From assembly GCF_026616195.1 (NCBI RefSeq), contig NZ_JANHDH010000002.1:744001-808000 (forward strand): a stretch of DNA of 64,000 bases. The letters run 5' to 3'. The notes beneath the pieces were generated by a model. The model had not been told where the DNA came from. It searched no databases and saw only the letters and a program-made list of their open reading frames with translations. Both the position numbers and the translations under genes were made by a program. The DNA is from Haloarchaeobius amylolyticus (GTDB lineage Archaea > Halobacteriota > Halobacteria > Halobacteriales > Natrialbaceae). This document shows, in pieces, positions 8,429 to 17,003 of the stretch. Position 1 is the first letter of the stretch; each line of letters opens with the position of its first letter.

Positions 8429-8842
8429 ATGCTCAACTCTCCCGTCTCGTGGGCGGTGCTGGCGATGCTCGCCTGGGGGCTCTGGGCCGTCGTCGCCGAC
8501 CTCGCGACCCGGAGCGTCTCCCCGACGGTCGCGATGGTCGTCTCGTACTTCGTGGGGTCGGCCCTCGCGTTCGGCTACGTCCTCACGCGGCCGGAGACGG
8601 TCGAGTACACCCGCGACGGCCTGGTCGTCGCCGGCGTCGCGGGCGTGTTCGCCGGCCTCGGCGCGGTCGCCTTCTACGCTGGGCTCGCGAGGGGCTCGAC
8701 CAGTATCGTCACCACCATCTCGGCGCTCTACTTCGTCGTCGCGGCAGCCATCGGTATCGCGGTACTGGACGAACCGCTGACGCTCCAGCGCGTCGCCGGT
8801 ATCGGGTTCGCGGTCGTCGCAGTCGCCCTGCTGGCGCGGTGA
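8429..8842 (+). CDS. EamA/DMT-type membrane protein with a single repeat
   Basis: A 137-residue hydrophobic protein with about five membrane helices: WAVLAMLAWGLWAVVADL, VAMVVSYFVGSALAFGYV, GLVVAGVAGVFAGLGAVAFY, SIVTTISALYFVVAAAIGIA and VAGIGFAVVAVALLA. LDEPLT before the last helix is characteristic of the EamA domain of drug/metabolite transporters. It has one EamA unit rather than the usual two, so it would have to dimerise, as other half-size DMT proteins do. The ATG at 8429 gives the usual N-terminus just before helix 1; an ATG at 8399 is less likely. The substrate is unknown. Confidence 0.8.
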   Translation: MLNSPVSWAVLAMLAWGLWAVVADLATRSVSPTVAMVVSYFVGSALAFGYVLTRPETVEYTRDGLVVAGVAGVFAGLGAVAFYAGLARGSTSIVTTISALYFVVAAAIGIAVLDEPLTLQRVAGIGFAVVAVALLAR

Positions 8843-8846
8843 CCGG

Positions 8847-10604
8847 TCAGGCCGTCTCGGCCGCCGCCGGGAAGCACAGCCGCACCCGGGTTCCGTCGGT
8901 GTCGTCCACGTCGACCGTCCCGCCCACGCTGGTCGTGACCCAGTAGACCAGCCAGAGTCCGAGGCCGCTCCCGTGCTTGAGGGCCGTCTCCCTGGCCTCG
9001 GTGAGTATCGCCCGTTCCTGGTCGCTGAGTCCCGGGCCGTCGTCGTCGACGACCAGTTCCACCTCGTCGCCGTCGTCGACGAACCGGATCGAGACGTTCA
9101 CCGACGGTCGCTCGCCGGCGTGCTTCTTCACGTTCTCGCACAGCTCCCAGATGGCGAGGACGACCCGTTCGTCGGCAGCGATGCGCGCCCGGTCCGGGAG
9201 GTCGAACGTCACGTCGATCTCCGGCGCCTCGCCGCGCGCACGCTCGATGCACTCCTCGACCACCCTGACGAGGTCGACCTGCGCTTCGGCGGACTCGAGC
9301 TCCACGGCTCGCCTGACGGTCCGGGCCTTCCGGCTGAGCCGGTCGAGCCCCGCGACGGTTTCCGCGATGTGGTCGAAGGCCGACCGGGCCGCCGGGTCGC
9401 CCGGGAGGTACCCGTCGAGGACCTCGAGGTAGCCGGTGATGACGGTCAGGTCGTTCCGGAGGTTGTGCCGGAACACCCGGTGGAGGACGTCGAGCAGCTG
9501 CTCGCGGCGGCGCTGGGCCGTGACGTCCCGGGCTGCCCCGAGGATGCCGACGACCTCGTCGTCGCGGCGGACGGGCGTCGTGTTCAGTTCGAGCACGACC
9601 CGGCGTCGGCGTTTCGTCTCGACGATGAGCTCGTAGTCATGGACGGTCTCGCCGGCGAGTACCCGCGTGAAGACCTCGTTGGCGGTGGGAAGGCTCTCCG
9701 GGGCGACGAGTTCGGCGAAGTGCATCTCGGCGAACTCGGCCCTGGTATAGCCGAGCGTCTCGACGGCGGAGTCGGAGACGAACTCGAGCCAGCCGTCGCC
9801 GTCGAGGCGGTACAGCATGTCGAAACTCGTCTCGGTGATGCGCCGGAACACCTGCTCGTTCTGGGAGAGTGCGGCGCTCTGGCGGAGCTCATCGCTCCGG
9901 TCGTGGAACACGCCGAGCAGCAGCGTCTCGTCCCCGGTACGGAGGTGCTGGAGGCTCACCTCGACGGGGATGACGTCGTCTCCGGTCGTCTGCAGTTCCC
10001 CAATCTGGACCCCGCCGTCGCCGATGGCCGCCTTCGGTTCGGTTGTGGCTGTCGAGAGGTGGTTCTCGACGCGTTCGGCGTCCTCCGAGAGCAGGAAGTC
10101 GGTGAACTGCCGGCCGACGATGGCCTCGCGGTCGTCTCCGAGTCGCCTGATGGCGGTCTCGTTCGCGTCGACGACCGTCCGAGAGTCGAGGTCCACGACG
10201 AGGACCATGTCCGGCAGCAGGTCCACGATGTCGTCGTAGACGTATCGCTCGTCCGCGATGGCTCGCGTCACCGCGGCGTCCAGCTCGTCGCCGTCGTCGA
10301 TGGCGTCGAGTGGGATGTACTCGTCGGCACCCGCGGCGACCGCGTCGCTCGCGAGTCGTTCGGTGCCGTCACTGGCGATGAAGACGACGGGACAGTGTGC
10401 GGTCTGTTCGAGGACGGACAGTCCGTCGATTGCCGGTGGCTCGTGGACACATATCACGCACCCGACATCGTCTGTCTCGACCGCATCGGGCCCATCGACC
10501 GGGTGGACATCCCGACCGAGTTGTGACTGGAGTAGTGACAGAATACGGTCGTTACAGCCGACGTAGAGCACGTCTGCCCCCTCGGTCGAGGGACTATACG
10601 ACAT
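8847..10604 (-). CDS. PAS-domain sensor histidine kinase with receiver-like N-terminus
   Basis: A soluble sensor kinase of 585 residues. Residues about 5-115 resemble a response-regulator receiver, but the strand that should carry the phosphorylated Asp reads [13 protein letters not shown], so it looks like a non-phosphorylated pseudo-receiver. Two PAS domains follow (about 125-235 and 255-375; [31 protein letters not shown]). The HisKA-like segment has [16 protein letters not shown], and the HATPase domain has DDDGPGLSD and [14 protein letters not shown] 10604 is preferred over GTG 10610. It is divergent from mgsA and convergent with the EamA gene, 4 nt apart. Confidence 0.87.
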   Translation of the reverse strand: MSYSPSTEGADVLYVGCNDRILSLLQSQLGRDVHPVDGPDAVETDDVGCVICVHEPPAIDGLSVLEQTAHCPVVFIASDGTERLASDAVAAGADEYIPLDAIDDGDELDAAVTRAIADERYVYDDIVDLLPDMVLVVDLDSRTVVDANETAIRRLGDDREAIVGRQFTDFLLSEDAERVENHLSTATTEPKAAIGDGGVQIGELQTTGDDVIPVEVSLQHLRTGDETLLLGVFHDRSDELRQSAALSQNEQVFRRITETSFDMLYRLDGDGWLEFVSDSAVETLGYTRAEFAEMHFAELVAPESLPTANEVFTRVLAGETVHDYELIVETKRRRRVVLELNTTPVRRDDEVVGILGAARDVTAQRRREQLLDVLHRVFRHNLRNDLTVITGYLEVLDGYLPGDPAARSAFDHIAETVAGLDRLSRKARTVRRAVELESAEAQVDLVRVVEECIERARGEAPEIDVTFDLPDRARIAADERVVLAIWELCENVKKHAGERPSVNVSIRFVDDGDEVELVVDDDGPGLSDQERAILTEARETALKHGSGLGLWLVYWVTTSVGGTVDVDDTDGTRVRLCFPAAAETA

Positions 10605-10721
10605 TGGCACGAGTTGGTAGCATTAGATTATATACCTGTCGCCCGACGAACCTTTATCCTGGGAGCGGCGAGTGCTGCGCCTGCGCGAAGTTACTTGCCC
10701 GGTCCACGCGCAACGAGACGT

Positions 10722-11108
10722 ATGCGACTCGCACTCATCGCCCACGACGAGAAGAAGCCAGACCTCATCGACTTCGCAGACAATCGGACCGACGACCTCG
10801 CGCGCTTCGACCTGATGGCCACGGGGACCACCGGGAAGCGGCTCATGGAGGCGACGGGGCTGGACGTCGAACGCAAGCAGTCCGGGCCCATCGGCGGCGA
10901 CTTGCAAATCGGGGCCGAGATAGCCGACGACGACTGCGAGGGCGTCATCTTCCTGCGCGACCCGCTCACCGCACAGCCCCACGAGCCGGACGTGGCGGCG
11001 CTGTTGCGCATCTGTGACGTACACGAGGTCCCACTGGCGACGAACCTCGCGAGTGCCGACGCCGTGCTCGACGAGCTGGTGGACCGACTGGAAGCCGGGG
11101 AGGAGTAG
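10722..11108 (+). CDS. mgsA: Methylglyoxal synthase
   Basis: A 128-residue protein of the methylglyoxal synthase family, which converts dihydroxyacetone phosphate to methylglyoxal and phosphate, bypassing lower glycolysis. Family motifs are all visible: [14 protein letters not shown] at the N-terminus, [10 protein letters not shown] (phosphate binding), [15 protein letters not shown] with the catalytic Asp of GGD, and [20 protein letters not shown] followed by [11 protein letters not shown]. The length is close to bacterial MgsA. The ATG at 10722 starts right at the first strand; the 36 upstream in-frame codons do not look coding. It is divergent from the PAS kinase and convergent with nth. 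Confidence 0.93.
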   Translation: MRLALIAHDEKKPDLIDFADNRTDDLARFDLMATGTTGKRLMEATGLDVERKQSGPIGGDLQIGAEIADDDCEGVIFLRDPLTAQPHEPDVAALLRICDVHEVPLATNLASADAVLDELVDRLEAGEE

Positions 11109-11114
11109 GCGCGC

Positions 11115-11921
11115 TCACTCGGGCGCGTCGGCGGGGTCGACGACCTCGCCCGTCTCGGGGTAGACGCCGACCTGCTCGCAGACGTCCGCCATCGGGCAGG
11201 CCTCCGGGTCGTCCAGGCAGGCGGGCTTGCGGGCGGTGCAGTACTCGCGGCCGAACTGTATCATCGCGGTGTGCCCGAAGCCGCACTTCTCGGCCGGCAC
11301 GTCGCGTTCGAGGAACTCGCGGACCGTCTCGTGGTCGGCGTCGGCGGGGGCGATACCCAGCCGGCGCGCGATGCGATGGACGTGGGTGTCGACCGGGAAG
11401 ACGCCGCCGCGGCCGCCCGAGAACAGCAACACGCAATCGGCGGTTTTCGGGCCGACGCCCTTGACCCCGAGCAGGGTATCCCGGACGTCGTCGGGGTCGC
11501 CGTCGCGGACGAACGCGTCGAAGGCGGTCGTCGACCCGAACTCGTCGAGGACCCACTCGGCGGCGCGCTGGATGACCTCGGACTTCTGGTTGTAGAGGCC
11601 CGCCGCGGAGATGGTCTCGGCGAGGTCGTCGCGGGCGACATCGACCAGCGTCTCGGCCAGTTCGTCCTCCGGGCCGTACCGGGCCATGAGCTGGTCGTGG
11701 GCGGGCTGGCTCGCCTTGTCGCTCGTGTTCTGGCTCAGGATGGTCCGGACGAGGCACTCGAAGGCGTCCTGTCCGCCGTAGGCCTTCTGCCAGTACATGT
11801 CGCCCAGGCGGTCGACGACCTCCTCGGCGCGGGTGCTTCCCTCACCAGGCTGGAACTCGGCGGCGACGCCGCCGCCACCGGGACCGCCGGAGATGTTCTC
11901 GGCAGGCTCGTCGTCTGACAT
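11115..11921 (-). CDS. nth: Endonuclease III, base-excision DNA glycosylase/AP lyase
   Basis: A 268-residue HhH-GPD glycosylase that removes oxidised pyrimidines and cuts at abasic sites. The helix-hairpin-helix reads LGVKGVGPKTADCVLLF with the catalytic Lys of GPKTA, and the catalytic Asp is in FPVDTHVHRIARR. The 4Fe-4S cluster cysteines are present as C-x6-C-x6-C-x5-C in CTARKPACLDDPEACPMADVC (written split: CTARKPAC, LDDPEAC, PMADVC). Bacterial Nth normally has C-x6-C-x2-C-x5-C, so the middle loop is four residues longer. The N-terminal ~30 residues are a Gly/Glu-rich extension. The start MSDDEPAEN is chosen over an upstream Pro/Ala-rich frame. Confidence 0.94.
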   Translation of the reverse strand: MSDDEPAENISGGPGGGGVAAEFQPGEGSTRAEEVVDRLGDMYWQKAYGGQDAFECLVRTILSQNTSDKASQPAHDQLMARYGPEDELAETLVDVARDDLAETISAAGLYNQKSEVIQRAAEWVLDEFGSTTAFDAFVRDGDPDDVRDTLLGVKGVGPKTADCVLLFSGGRGGVFPVDTHVHRIARRLGIAPADADHETVREFLERDVPAEKCGFGHTAMIQFGREYCTARKPACLDDPEACPMADVCEQVGVYPETGEVVDPADAPE

Positions 11922-11987
11922 GGGCGGGCCTTGGGACGGGAGCGGCAAAACCGCCGCGCTCCGGGCGGGGAGCACGGCGAGGGAGAA

Positions 11988-12404
11988 TCAGGCGTCGACC
12001 TCGAGGGTCACGGTGGCCTCGGCTCCCTCGGCGAGTGCGGCGACGAGGTCGCGGTCGAAGCCCTCGGCGGCGTGGGGGGCGGCGAGCATGATGGTGCGGT
12101 CGTCGACGTAGTCGGAGGTGCGCCCGACCATGCTGCGGTCGCTGGTGACCTCGAGAGAGGGGTGGCCGAGGCCGGTCACCGAGTCCGAGTAGCCGCCGGC
12201 CTCGATGGTGAAGGTGATGCGTGCGCCCTGCGTCTGGCACGCCTCGACGAACGCGGGGTCGAAGTCGGCGGGGCTGCGGTCGGCGTCGACGGCGAGGATG
12301 CAGTCGCCGGCGGGCGTGAGGTAGTCGTCGGTGGTCACCTCGAACGTGCTCGTGTGCTCGGCGGAGACGTTCTCGTGACCGCGGGCGTGGATGACCTCCT
12401 TCAT
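11988..12404 (-). CDS. DUF371 family protein
   Basis: A 138-residue protein matching the archaeal DUF371 family: EVIHARGHENVSAEHTSTFE at the start, then TPAGDCILAVDADRSP, and a C-terminal segment with GRTSDYVDDRTIMLAAPHAA. The family has no known biochemical role. No membrane segment or signal peptide. The start at MKEVIHARG coincides with the family N-terminus; the long upstream frame runs antisense through the next gene and is rejected. It lies 25 nt before a small zinc-ribbon gene on the same strand, and the two may share a transcript, with nth downstream. Confidence 0.85.
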   Translation of the reverse strand: MKEVIHARGHENVSAEHTSTFEVTTDDYLTPAGDCILAVDADRSPADFDPAFVEACQTQGARITFTIEAGGYSDSVTGLGHPSLEVTSDRSMVGRTSDYVDDRTIMLAAPHAAEGFDRDLVAALAEGAEATVTLEVDA

Positions 12405-12429
12405 GCCCCGGGGTTTCCGACCGGTGGCC

Positions 12430-12582
12430 TTAGTCCTCGCGAACGACGGTGACGGTGACCGCACCGCAGGTGCACTCGTAGGCGCGGCGCGCCCCGCCCT
12501 CGGTCCGCATGGTGAGCATGAGGCGGTCCGCGTCGAGTGTGGCGTCACAGCCCTCGCAGGTGGCGGTCAGGTGTTCGAGCAT
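12430..12582 (-). CDS. Small zinc-ribbon-like protein, 50 residues
   Basis: A short gene translated MLEHLTATCEGCDATLDADR and ending in CTCGAVTVTVVRED. Two cysteine pairs, C9-x2-C12 and C37-x-C39, form a probable single zinc ribbon. Such mini zinc proteins are frequent in haloarchaea and usually lack a known function. Support for a real gene comes from the paired cysteines, the acidic composition, the compact position upstream of DUF371 on the same strand, and a stop codon 25 nt before the next start. Confidence 0.65.
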   Translation of the reverse strand: MLEHLTATCEGCDATLDADRLMLTMRTEGGARRAYECTCGAVTVTVVRED

Positions 12583-12686
12583 ACTAGCGGAATCGGCACG
12601 GTCCCATGTAAGGGTCCGCCAACCGCGCGGTGAAAGTGAAAGTGGTCGCAAGACCTTTCGTGGTCGCGGGTGGTGTGTGTGTCCAT

Positions 12687-14540
12687 ATGCCGAGTCAGTG
12701 GGAGGGCGGGACGGTCGTGACGGCCCGTGACACGGAGCCACCGGTGGTCGACGAGTGGGCTCCAGTTTCGGTCCCCGGGCGGCCGGCCCGGTTCGCCGGT
12801 GAGGACGCCGTCGCCTACCGGCTCCAATTCTCGGACCCACGGGCGGCCCGGGACCAGCGCACGCTCCTCGACTTCCGCGGGGTGTACGGCCGGGCACGCT
12901 TCTGGCTCGACGGCGAGTTGCTGGGCGAGCACGACACCTACTTCGACCCGGCCCGCTTCGAGTTCGAGCCTGGACCGGAGAACGAACTGATCGTCGAGTG
13001 CCACCGGCCGACGGACGGGTTCGGCGGGGTGTACGAGACCGACATGGTGCCCGGGGAACTCGCGGTCCCGGGCGTCTGGTGGGGCGCACACCTCCGATTG
13101 CGGCCGCCCGCGTTCGTCACCGACCTCGTGGTGAACCCGCGACTGACCGACGACGGGGCGGTCATCGACACCGCGGTCTGCGTCGACGCGGCGGAACCGG
13201 TCGACGAGTCGGTCACGCTCACGCTCCGCCCCGAGGGCTTCCGCGGCGGCGGCACGATGGAACGGGTCCAGGTCGATGCCGACGCGGGCGAGCGCGTGAC
13301 CGTCACCCGGACGCTGGAACTACACGACCCCTCGTACTGGTGGCCGCAGGGGTACGGCGACCAGCACCGGTACACGGTCCGGGCGAAGTTCCGGGACCAC
13401 GAGCGCACCCGGACGACGGGCATCTGCCCGGTCCGGTACGAGGGCGGGCTCTGGGCCAACGGCCAGCGCGTGCAGGCCCGGGGCGTGAACCTCCTGCCGA
13501 GTGACTCGCCGCGGGCGGACCTCGCGGCGGCCGCGGAGGCCGGCTTCAACCTCGTCCGTGTCCACGCGCACGTGCTGCCACAGTGGTTCTACGACGCGGC
13601 CGACGAGGCGGGGCTTCTGGTCTGGCAGGACCTCCCCCTCACCGGCCCGGCGGCGGTCGACCCGGCCCGGGGGCAGGCCCTCGCCCGGACGCTGACGGGC
13701 GAGTACGACCACCACCCCTCGGTCGCCATGTTCGGCGTCCACGACGACCCGGTCGAGTCGTTCCCGGAGCGCCTCGGGACCGGTCGCCTCGCGCGGCTTC
13801 GCTTCCGCCGGCGCGTGAGCGGGACGACGTTCGACCGGGCGACAGCCGACGCCATCGCGAGCGCGTTCCCCGACGACGCGACGGTGTTCCCGGTCTGCGG
13901 GCCGCCGGGGTGTTCGCCCGACGCGGCGCACCTCTACCCCGGCTGGGACTACGGCGACGCCGACACGGTCGACTGGCTGCTCGCGAAGTATCCCGAGTTC
14001 GGCCGCGTCGTCACCGAGTTCGGCGCTGGCTCGCTCACGGAACGCGGCGCGCGACCGGTCGGTCTGGACCGGGAGCGCCACGACGCGGTCGTCGGTGACG
14101 ACGGTGCGGGCGCGTCGCAGGCGACACAGGCCAGGATCGTCAAGCGGGTCGCCGAGGCGCTGCGCATCGACGGGGCAGACGTCCTCGCGGCGTTCTGCCT
14201 GCGGGACGTCGCTTCCGGCGGCGGGATGGGTGTGGTAGCCCACGACGGGACACCGAAACCGGCCTACGACGCGCTCGCGGACTCGTTCCAGCCCGTCGTC
14301 GCGCTGTGCGATGGAACCCCACCAGGGTCCGTCGACGTGACCGTGGTGAACGACACACCGGACCAGCTCGACGGGACCTTCTCCTGGACCGCCGGTGAGG
14401 CGGGCGAGTCGGTCCCGGTAGTCGTCGCACCGGGCGCGAGAGAGCCCGTCGGCACGGTCTCGGTCCCGGCGGACGCGGACACCCTCGAACTGGTGGTCGA
14501 CGGCGAGGGTCGCCGGACCGTCAACAGGTACTCTTTATAA
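12687..14540 (+). CDS. Glycoside hydrolase family 2-like protein (beta-mannosidase type), probably altered catalytic site
   Basis: A 617-residue soluble protein with the order sugar-binding jelly roll (about 25-170: VYGRARFWLDGELLGEHD), immunoglobulin-like domain (170-270, ending PSYWWPQGYGDQHRYTV), TIM barrel (275-520) and a C-terminal beta domain. WWPQGYG is typical of the mannosidase branch of GH2. The nucleophile position is present (VVTEFGAGSLTE). Where GH2 enzymes carry the Asn-Glu acid/base after a 'HPSV' segment, this reads HPSVAMFGVHDDPVESF, without NE. It may be a divergent enzyme or a carbohydrate-binding protein. No signal peptide, so it should be intracellular. The ATG at 12687 (MPSQWEGG) gives the expected N-terminus. 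Confidence 0.75.
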   Translation: MPSQWEGGTVVTARDTEPPVVDEWAPVSVPGRPARFAGEDAVAYRLQFSDPRAARDQRTLLDFRGVYGRARFWLDGELLGEHDTYFDPARFEFEPGPENELIVECHRPTDGFGGVYETDMVPGELAVPGVWWGAHLRLRPPAFVTDLVVNPRLTDDGAVIDTAVCVDAAEPVDESVTLTLRPEGFRGGGTMERVQVDADAGERVTVTRTLELHDPSYWWPQGYGDQHRYTVRAKFRDHERTRTTGICPVRYEGGLWANGQRVQARGVNLLPSDSPRADLAAAAEAGFNLVRVHAHVLPQWFYDAADEAGLLVWQDLPLTGPAAVDPARGQALARTLTGEYDHHPSVAMFGVHDDPVESFPERLGTGRLARLRFRRRVSGTTFDRATADAIASAFPDDATVFPVCGPPGCSPDAAHLYPGWDYGDADTVDWLLAKYPEFGRVVTEFGAGSLTERGARPVGLDRERHDAVVGDDGAGASQATQARIVKRVAEALRIDGADVLAAFCLRDVASGGGMGVVAHDGTPKPAYDALADSFQPVVALCDGTPPGSVDVTVVNDTPDQLDGTFSWTAGEAGESVPVVVAPGAREPVGTVSVPADADTLELVVDGEGRRTVNRYSL

Positions 14541-14620
14541 GCACGACCTGCTAGTGTGCTACCACTTTACACACCCTGTGTCGGCGCTGGCTATCGATTC
14601 CGGGAATACAGGCAATCGGT

Positions 14621-14632
14621 ACATTTAAATTA
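14621..14632 (+). promoter_or_regulatory. TATA box for the coiled-coil gene, distal
   Basis: ACATTTAAATTA is a strong TATA box but lies about 155 nt before the ATG at 14788. Transcription starting about 26 nt downstream would give an untranslated leader of roughly 130 nt. An inverted repeat TGGTAC-6 nt-GTACCA (14640-14657) sits at the predicted start site, where a repressor could act. Confidence 0.5.
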
Positions 14633-14673
14633 CTTGCCGTGGTACTAACTGGTACCAGAACGCCGCCGGTGTT

Positions 14674-14751
14674 CCGGTAGCATCGTTAGCCGACCAGAAT
14701 GACACGGAATCTTGTCCCCGAGAGGTCGCAGGCCGCCAGCGATTGCTACCG
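14674..14751 (+). promoter_or_regulatory. Long-range hairpin in the leader of the coiled-coil gene
   Basis: CCGGTAGCATCG (14674-14685) can pair with CGATTGCTACCG (14740-14751), 11 base pairs with one bulged T, enclosing about 54 nt. The structure ends 36 nt before the ATG. It lies inside the predicted untranslated leader, so it could control translation or stability. The gap 14541-14787 contains no gene. Confidence 0.4.
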
Positions 14752-14787
14752 TTCCGGCGCGGGACGGAATCGAGGTACGACTAAACA

Positions 14788-15678
14788 ATGGCTGATTCGA
14801 TAGACACATCCAAGAACGTAGAACTCACAGAAGACGACCTTGAGAACAAATCCAAGGGTCAACTTATCAAACTCGCAGGACAACTGCGAGACCGCCGTAA
14901 CGATCTCAACCAGATGGCTTCTGAGCGTGCTTCCAGCCGTGACGACCTGAACGCGAAGACTCGCGAGAAGGTCGACGAGGCACAGGAGCACCGCGAGAAG
15001 CGCGACGAGCTCAACGAGCTGGTCCAGGAGCACAAGCAGAAGCGCAACGACCTCAACGCCGAGGCCAACGAGCTCTTCGACAAGGTCGAGGAGATGAAGT
15101 CCGACCTCGAGCTCGACGACGGCAAGGACCTCGAGGAGCTCGAGTCCGAGATCGAGGACCTGGAGTTCAAGCAGCAGACCGAGGTCCTCTCCTCCGAGGA
15201 GGAGAAGGAGCTCATCGAGAAGATCGAGTCCAAGCGCGAGGAGTACCAGAGCCGCAAGGAGAAGATGGGCCAGAACGACGACCTCGACGAACTCGTCGAG
15301 GAGGCCGAGGAGGTCCGCTCCGAAGCGTCCAAGCACCACCAGAAGGTGACCGAGCTGGCCGACAAGGCTCAGGAGCACCACAACCAGATGATCGAGGCCT
15401 ACCGCGAGGCCGACGACATCCGTGACGAGGCCGACGAGATGCACGAGAAGTTCGTCGAGGCCCAGGAAGCGGCCGACCGTCACCACGAGGACTTCGTCCG
15501 CGTCCAGAAGCGCCTGCGCGAGCTGGACAAGAAGGAGGAGGAGGCCAAGCAGTCCGAGCGCGACCAGAAGCGCGAGGAGGTCGAGGCCGAGGCCGAGGAG
15601 ATCTACCAGAAGTTCAAGGAAGGCGAGACCCTCGACACCGAGGACCTGATGAAGCTGCAGAAGGCTGGCCGCCTCTAA
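14788..15678 (+). CDS. Large coiled-coil protein
   Basis: A 296-residue, extremely charged protein, almost all Glu, Lys, Asp, Arg, Gln and Leu. It is predicted to be one long coiled coil from about residue 15 to 275, broken near residues 110-130 (LELDDGKDLEELESEIEDLE) and 165-170 (GQNDDLDELV), which suggests a hairpin of two antiparallel rods. Archaeal proteins of this kind fall in COG1340 (uncharacterised coiled-coil proteins). No enzyme motif. The C-terminus ends EDLMKLQKAGRL, a short conserved-looking tail. It is monocistronic with a long, structured leader. Codon use is strongly biased to a few codons (GAG, GAC, AAG), suggesting high expression. Confidence 0.8.
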   Translation: MADSIDTSKNVELTEDDLENKSKGQLIKLAGQLRDRRNDLNQMASERASSRDDLNAKTREKVDEAQEHREKRDELNELVQEHKQKRNDLNAEANELFDKVEEMKSDLELDDGKDLEELESEIEDLEFKQQTEVLSSEEEKELIEKIESKREEYQSRKEKMGQNDDLDELVEEAEEVRSEASKHHQKVTELADKAQEHHNQMIEAYREADDIRDEADEMHEKFVEAQEAADRHHEDFVRVQKRLRELDKKEEEAKQSERDQKREEVEAEAEEIYQKFKEGETLDTEDLMKLQKAGRL

Positions 15679-15779
15679 GCGCCCGACTCGGGGACTCTCT
15701 CTGTTTGCGGTCCCAGCGCGCAGCGAACTGATACCGTTTTTCTGACCACCGAGAGCCCCGCGGCTGTCGGTCACGGCAG

Positions 15780-15788
15780 TTTTTTATC
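15780..15788 (+). promoter_or_regulatory. TATA box of the DUF373 gene
   Basis: TTTTTTATC ends 24 nt before the GTG at 15812. The spacing fits a leaderless transcript and so supports this GTG as the start. Confidence 0.5.
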
Positions 15789-15811
15789 CCTTTGCGTGTT
15801 CGCATGCAGTA

Positions 15812-16960
15812 GTGGCTACGCTGGTCGTGTGTGTCGACCGGACCGACGATATCGGACGGAAGACGGGCCTCGAGACGCCCGTCGTGGGCTGGGAGGCCGT
15901 CCGCTCGCTCGTCACCGACGTCGGTCTCGCGGACCCGGAAGACTCCAACGTGAACTGCCTGCTGGAGACCCTCCGGGTCGCGCGGGACCTGCGCGACGAG
16001 GACGAAGAGACCGTCGTCGCGGTCGTCTCCGGCGCGAGCGAGAACGTCGTCGGAGCGGACCGGTCGGTCGCGCACCAACTGGACGAACTCATCAGCCGGT
16101 ACGACCTCGACTCGGCGGTCGTCGTCATCGACAGCGCCCAGGACGAACGCCTCGTGCCGGTCGTCGAGTCCCGACTCCGCGTCGACTCGGTCGACCGCGT
16201 CGTCGTCAGGCAGGCCCGGGACATCGAGTCGACGTACTACCTGCTGAAGCAGTTCCTCGCCGACGAGGAGCTGCGCCAGACCGTCCTCGTCCCCCTCGGG
16301 GTCGCGCTCGTCGCCTTCCCGGCGCTGGCGTTGACCTGGGGGCCGGCGGTCGGTGCGGCGACCATCACCGCCATCGTCGGGGTGTTCCTGCTGTACAAGG
16401 GCTTCGCGGTGGACGAGCTGGCGAAAGACGGCGCGGCACAGGTCCAGACCGCGCTCTACTCGGGGAACGTCTCCGTCGTCACCTACGTCGTCGCGGCCGG
16501 GCTGACGATGGTCGGGATGTTCGTCGGGGCGCTGGAGGTCTCGCGCATGACGGGCGTCGAGGGCGTCCTGTTGCCCTCGATGATGTTCGTCTTCCACGCC
16601 GTCCCGTGGCTGGCGATGGCGGGCGCGACCGCGAGCATCGGGCGCGTGCTCGACGAGGCCATCGACTCCGAGGGCGTCCCGAACGCGATGTTGAACATGC
16701 CGTTCATCCTCGTCGCGGTCTCGCTGGTCATCCGGGGCTTCTCGGCGTACTTCCTCGAACGCTCGGAACTCATCGACCCGCTGCGGGTTCCCCGGGTGAC
16801 CGTCGGCCAGAGCGCGTTCGGCGCGTTCGACCTGCTGCCGGGCGAGCGCCTGGCCGGCTTCGTCGTCGCGGCGGTCCTGCTCGCACTCGTCGGGGTCCGC
16901 ATCGCCGCCGCGCTCTCGGGGACGAACATCGAGGAGGCCGAACTCGAACAGGGCTCGTGA
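15812..16960 (+). CDS. DUF373 family membrane protein
   Basis: A 382-residue protein with a soluble N-terminal half (ATLVVCVDRTDDIG, ETPVVGWEAVRSLVTDVGL, DPEDSNVNCLLETLRVARDL) and about seven membrane helices from residue 155 on (VLVPLGVALVAFPALALTW, AATITAIVGVFLLYKGFA, VVTYVVAAGLTMVGMFVGAL, and so on). This is the architecture of the archaeal DUF373 family, whose function is unknown. The start is GTG, supported by a TATA box at leaderless spacing. It ends 43 nt before dph6, which has its own promoter-like TTTACTC stretch. Confidence 0.87.
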   Translation: MATLVVCVDRTDDIGRKTGLETPVVGWEAVRSLVTDVGLADPEDSNVNCLLETLRVARDLRDEDEETVVAVVSGASENVVGADRSVAHQLDELISRYDLDSAVVVIDSAQDERLVPVVESRLRVDSVDRVVVRQARDIESTYYLLKQFLADEELRQTVLVPLGVALVAFPALALTWGPAVGAATITAIVGVFLLYKGFAVDELAKDGAAQVQTALYSGNVSVVTYVVAAGLTMVGMFVGALEVSRMTGVEGVLLPSMMFVFHAVPWLAMAGATASIGRVLDEAIDSEGVPNAMLNMPFILVAVSLVIRGFSAYFLERSELIDPLRVPRVTVGQSAFGAFDLLPGERLAGFVVAAVLLALVGVRIAAALSGTNIEEAELEQGS

Positions 16961-17003
16961 GGAGTCCGTCACACGTTTACTCTCGCGGGTCGCTTGCTCA
17001 GCT

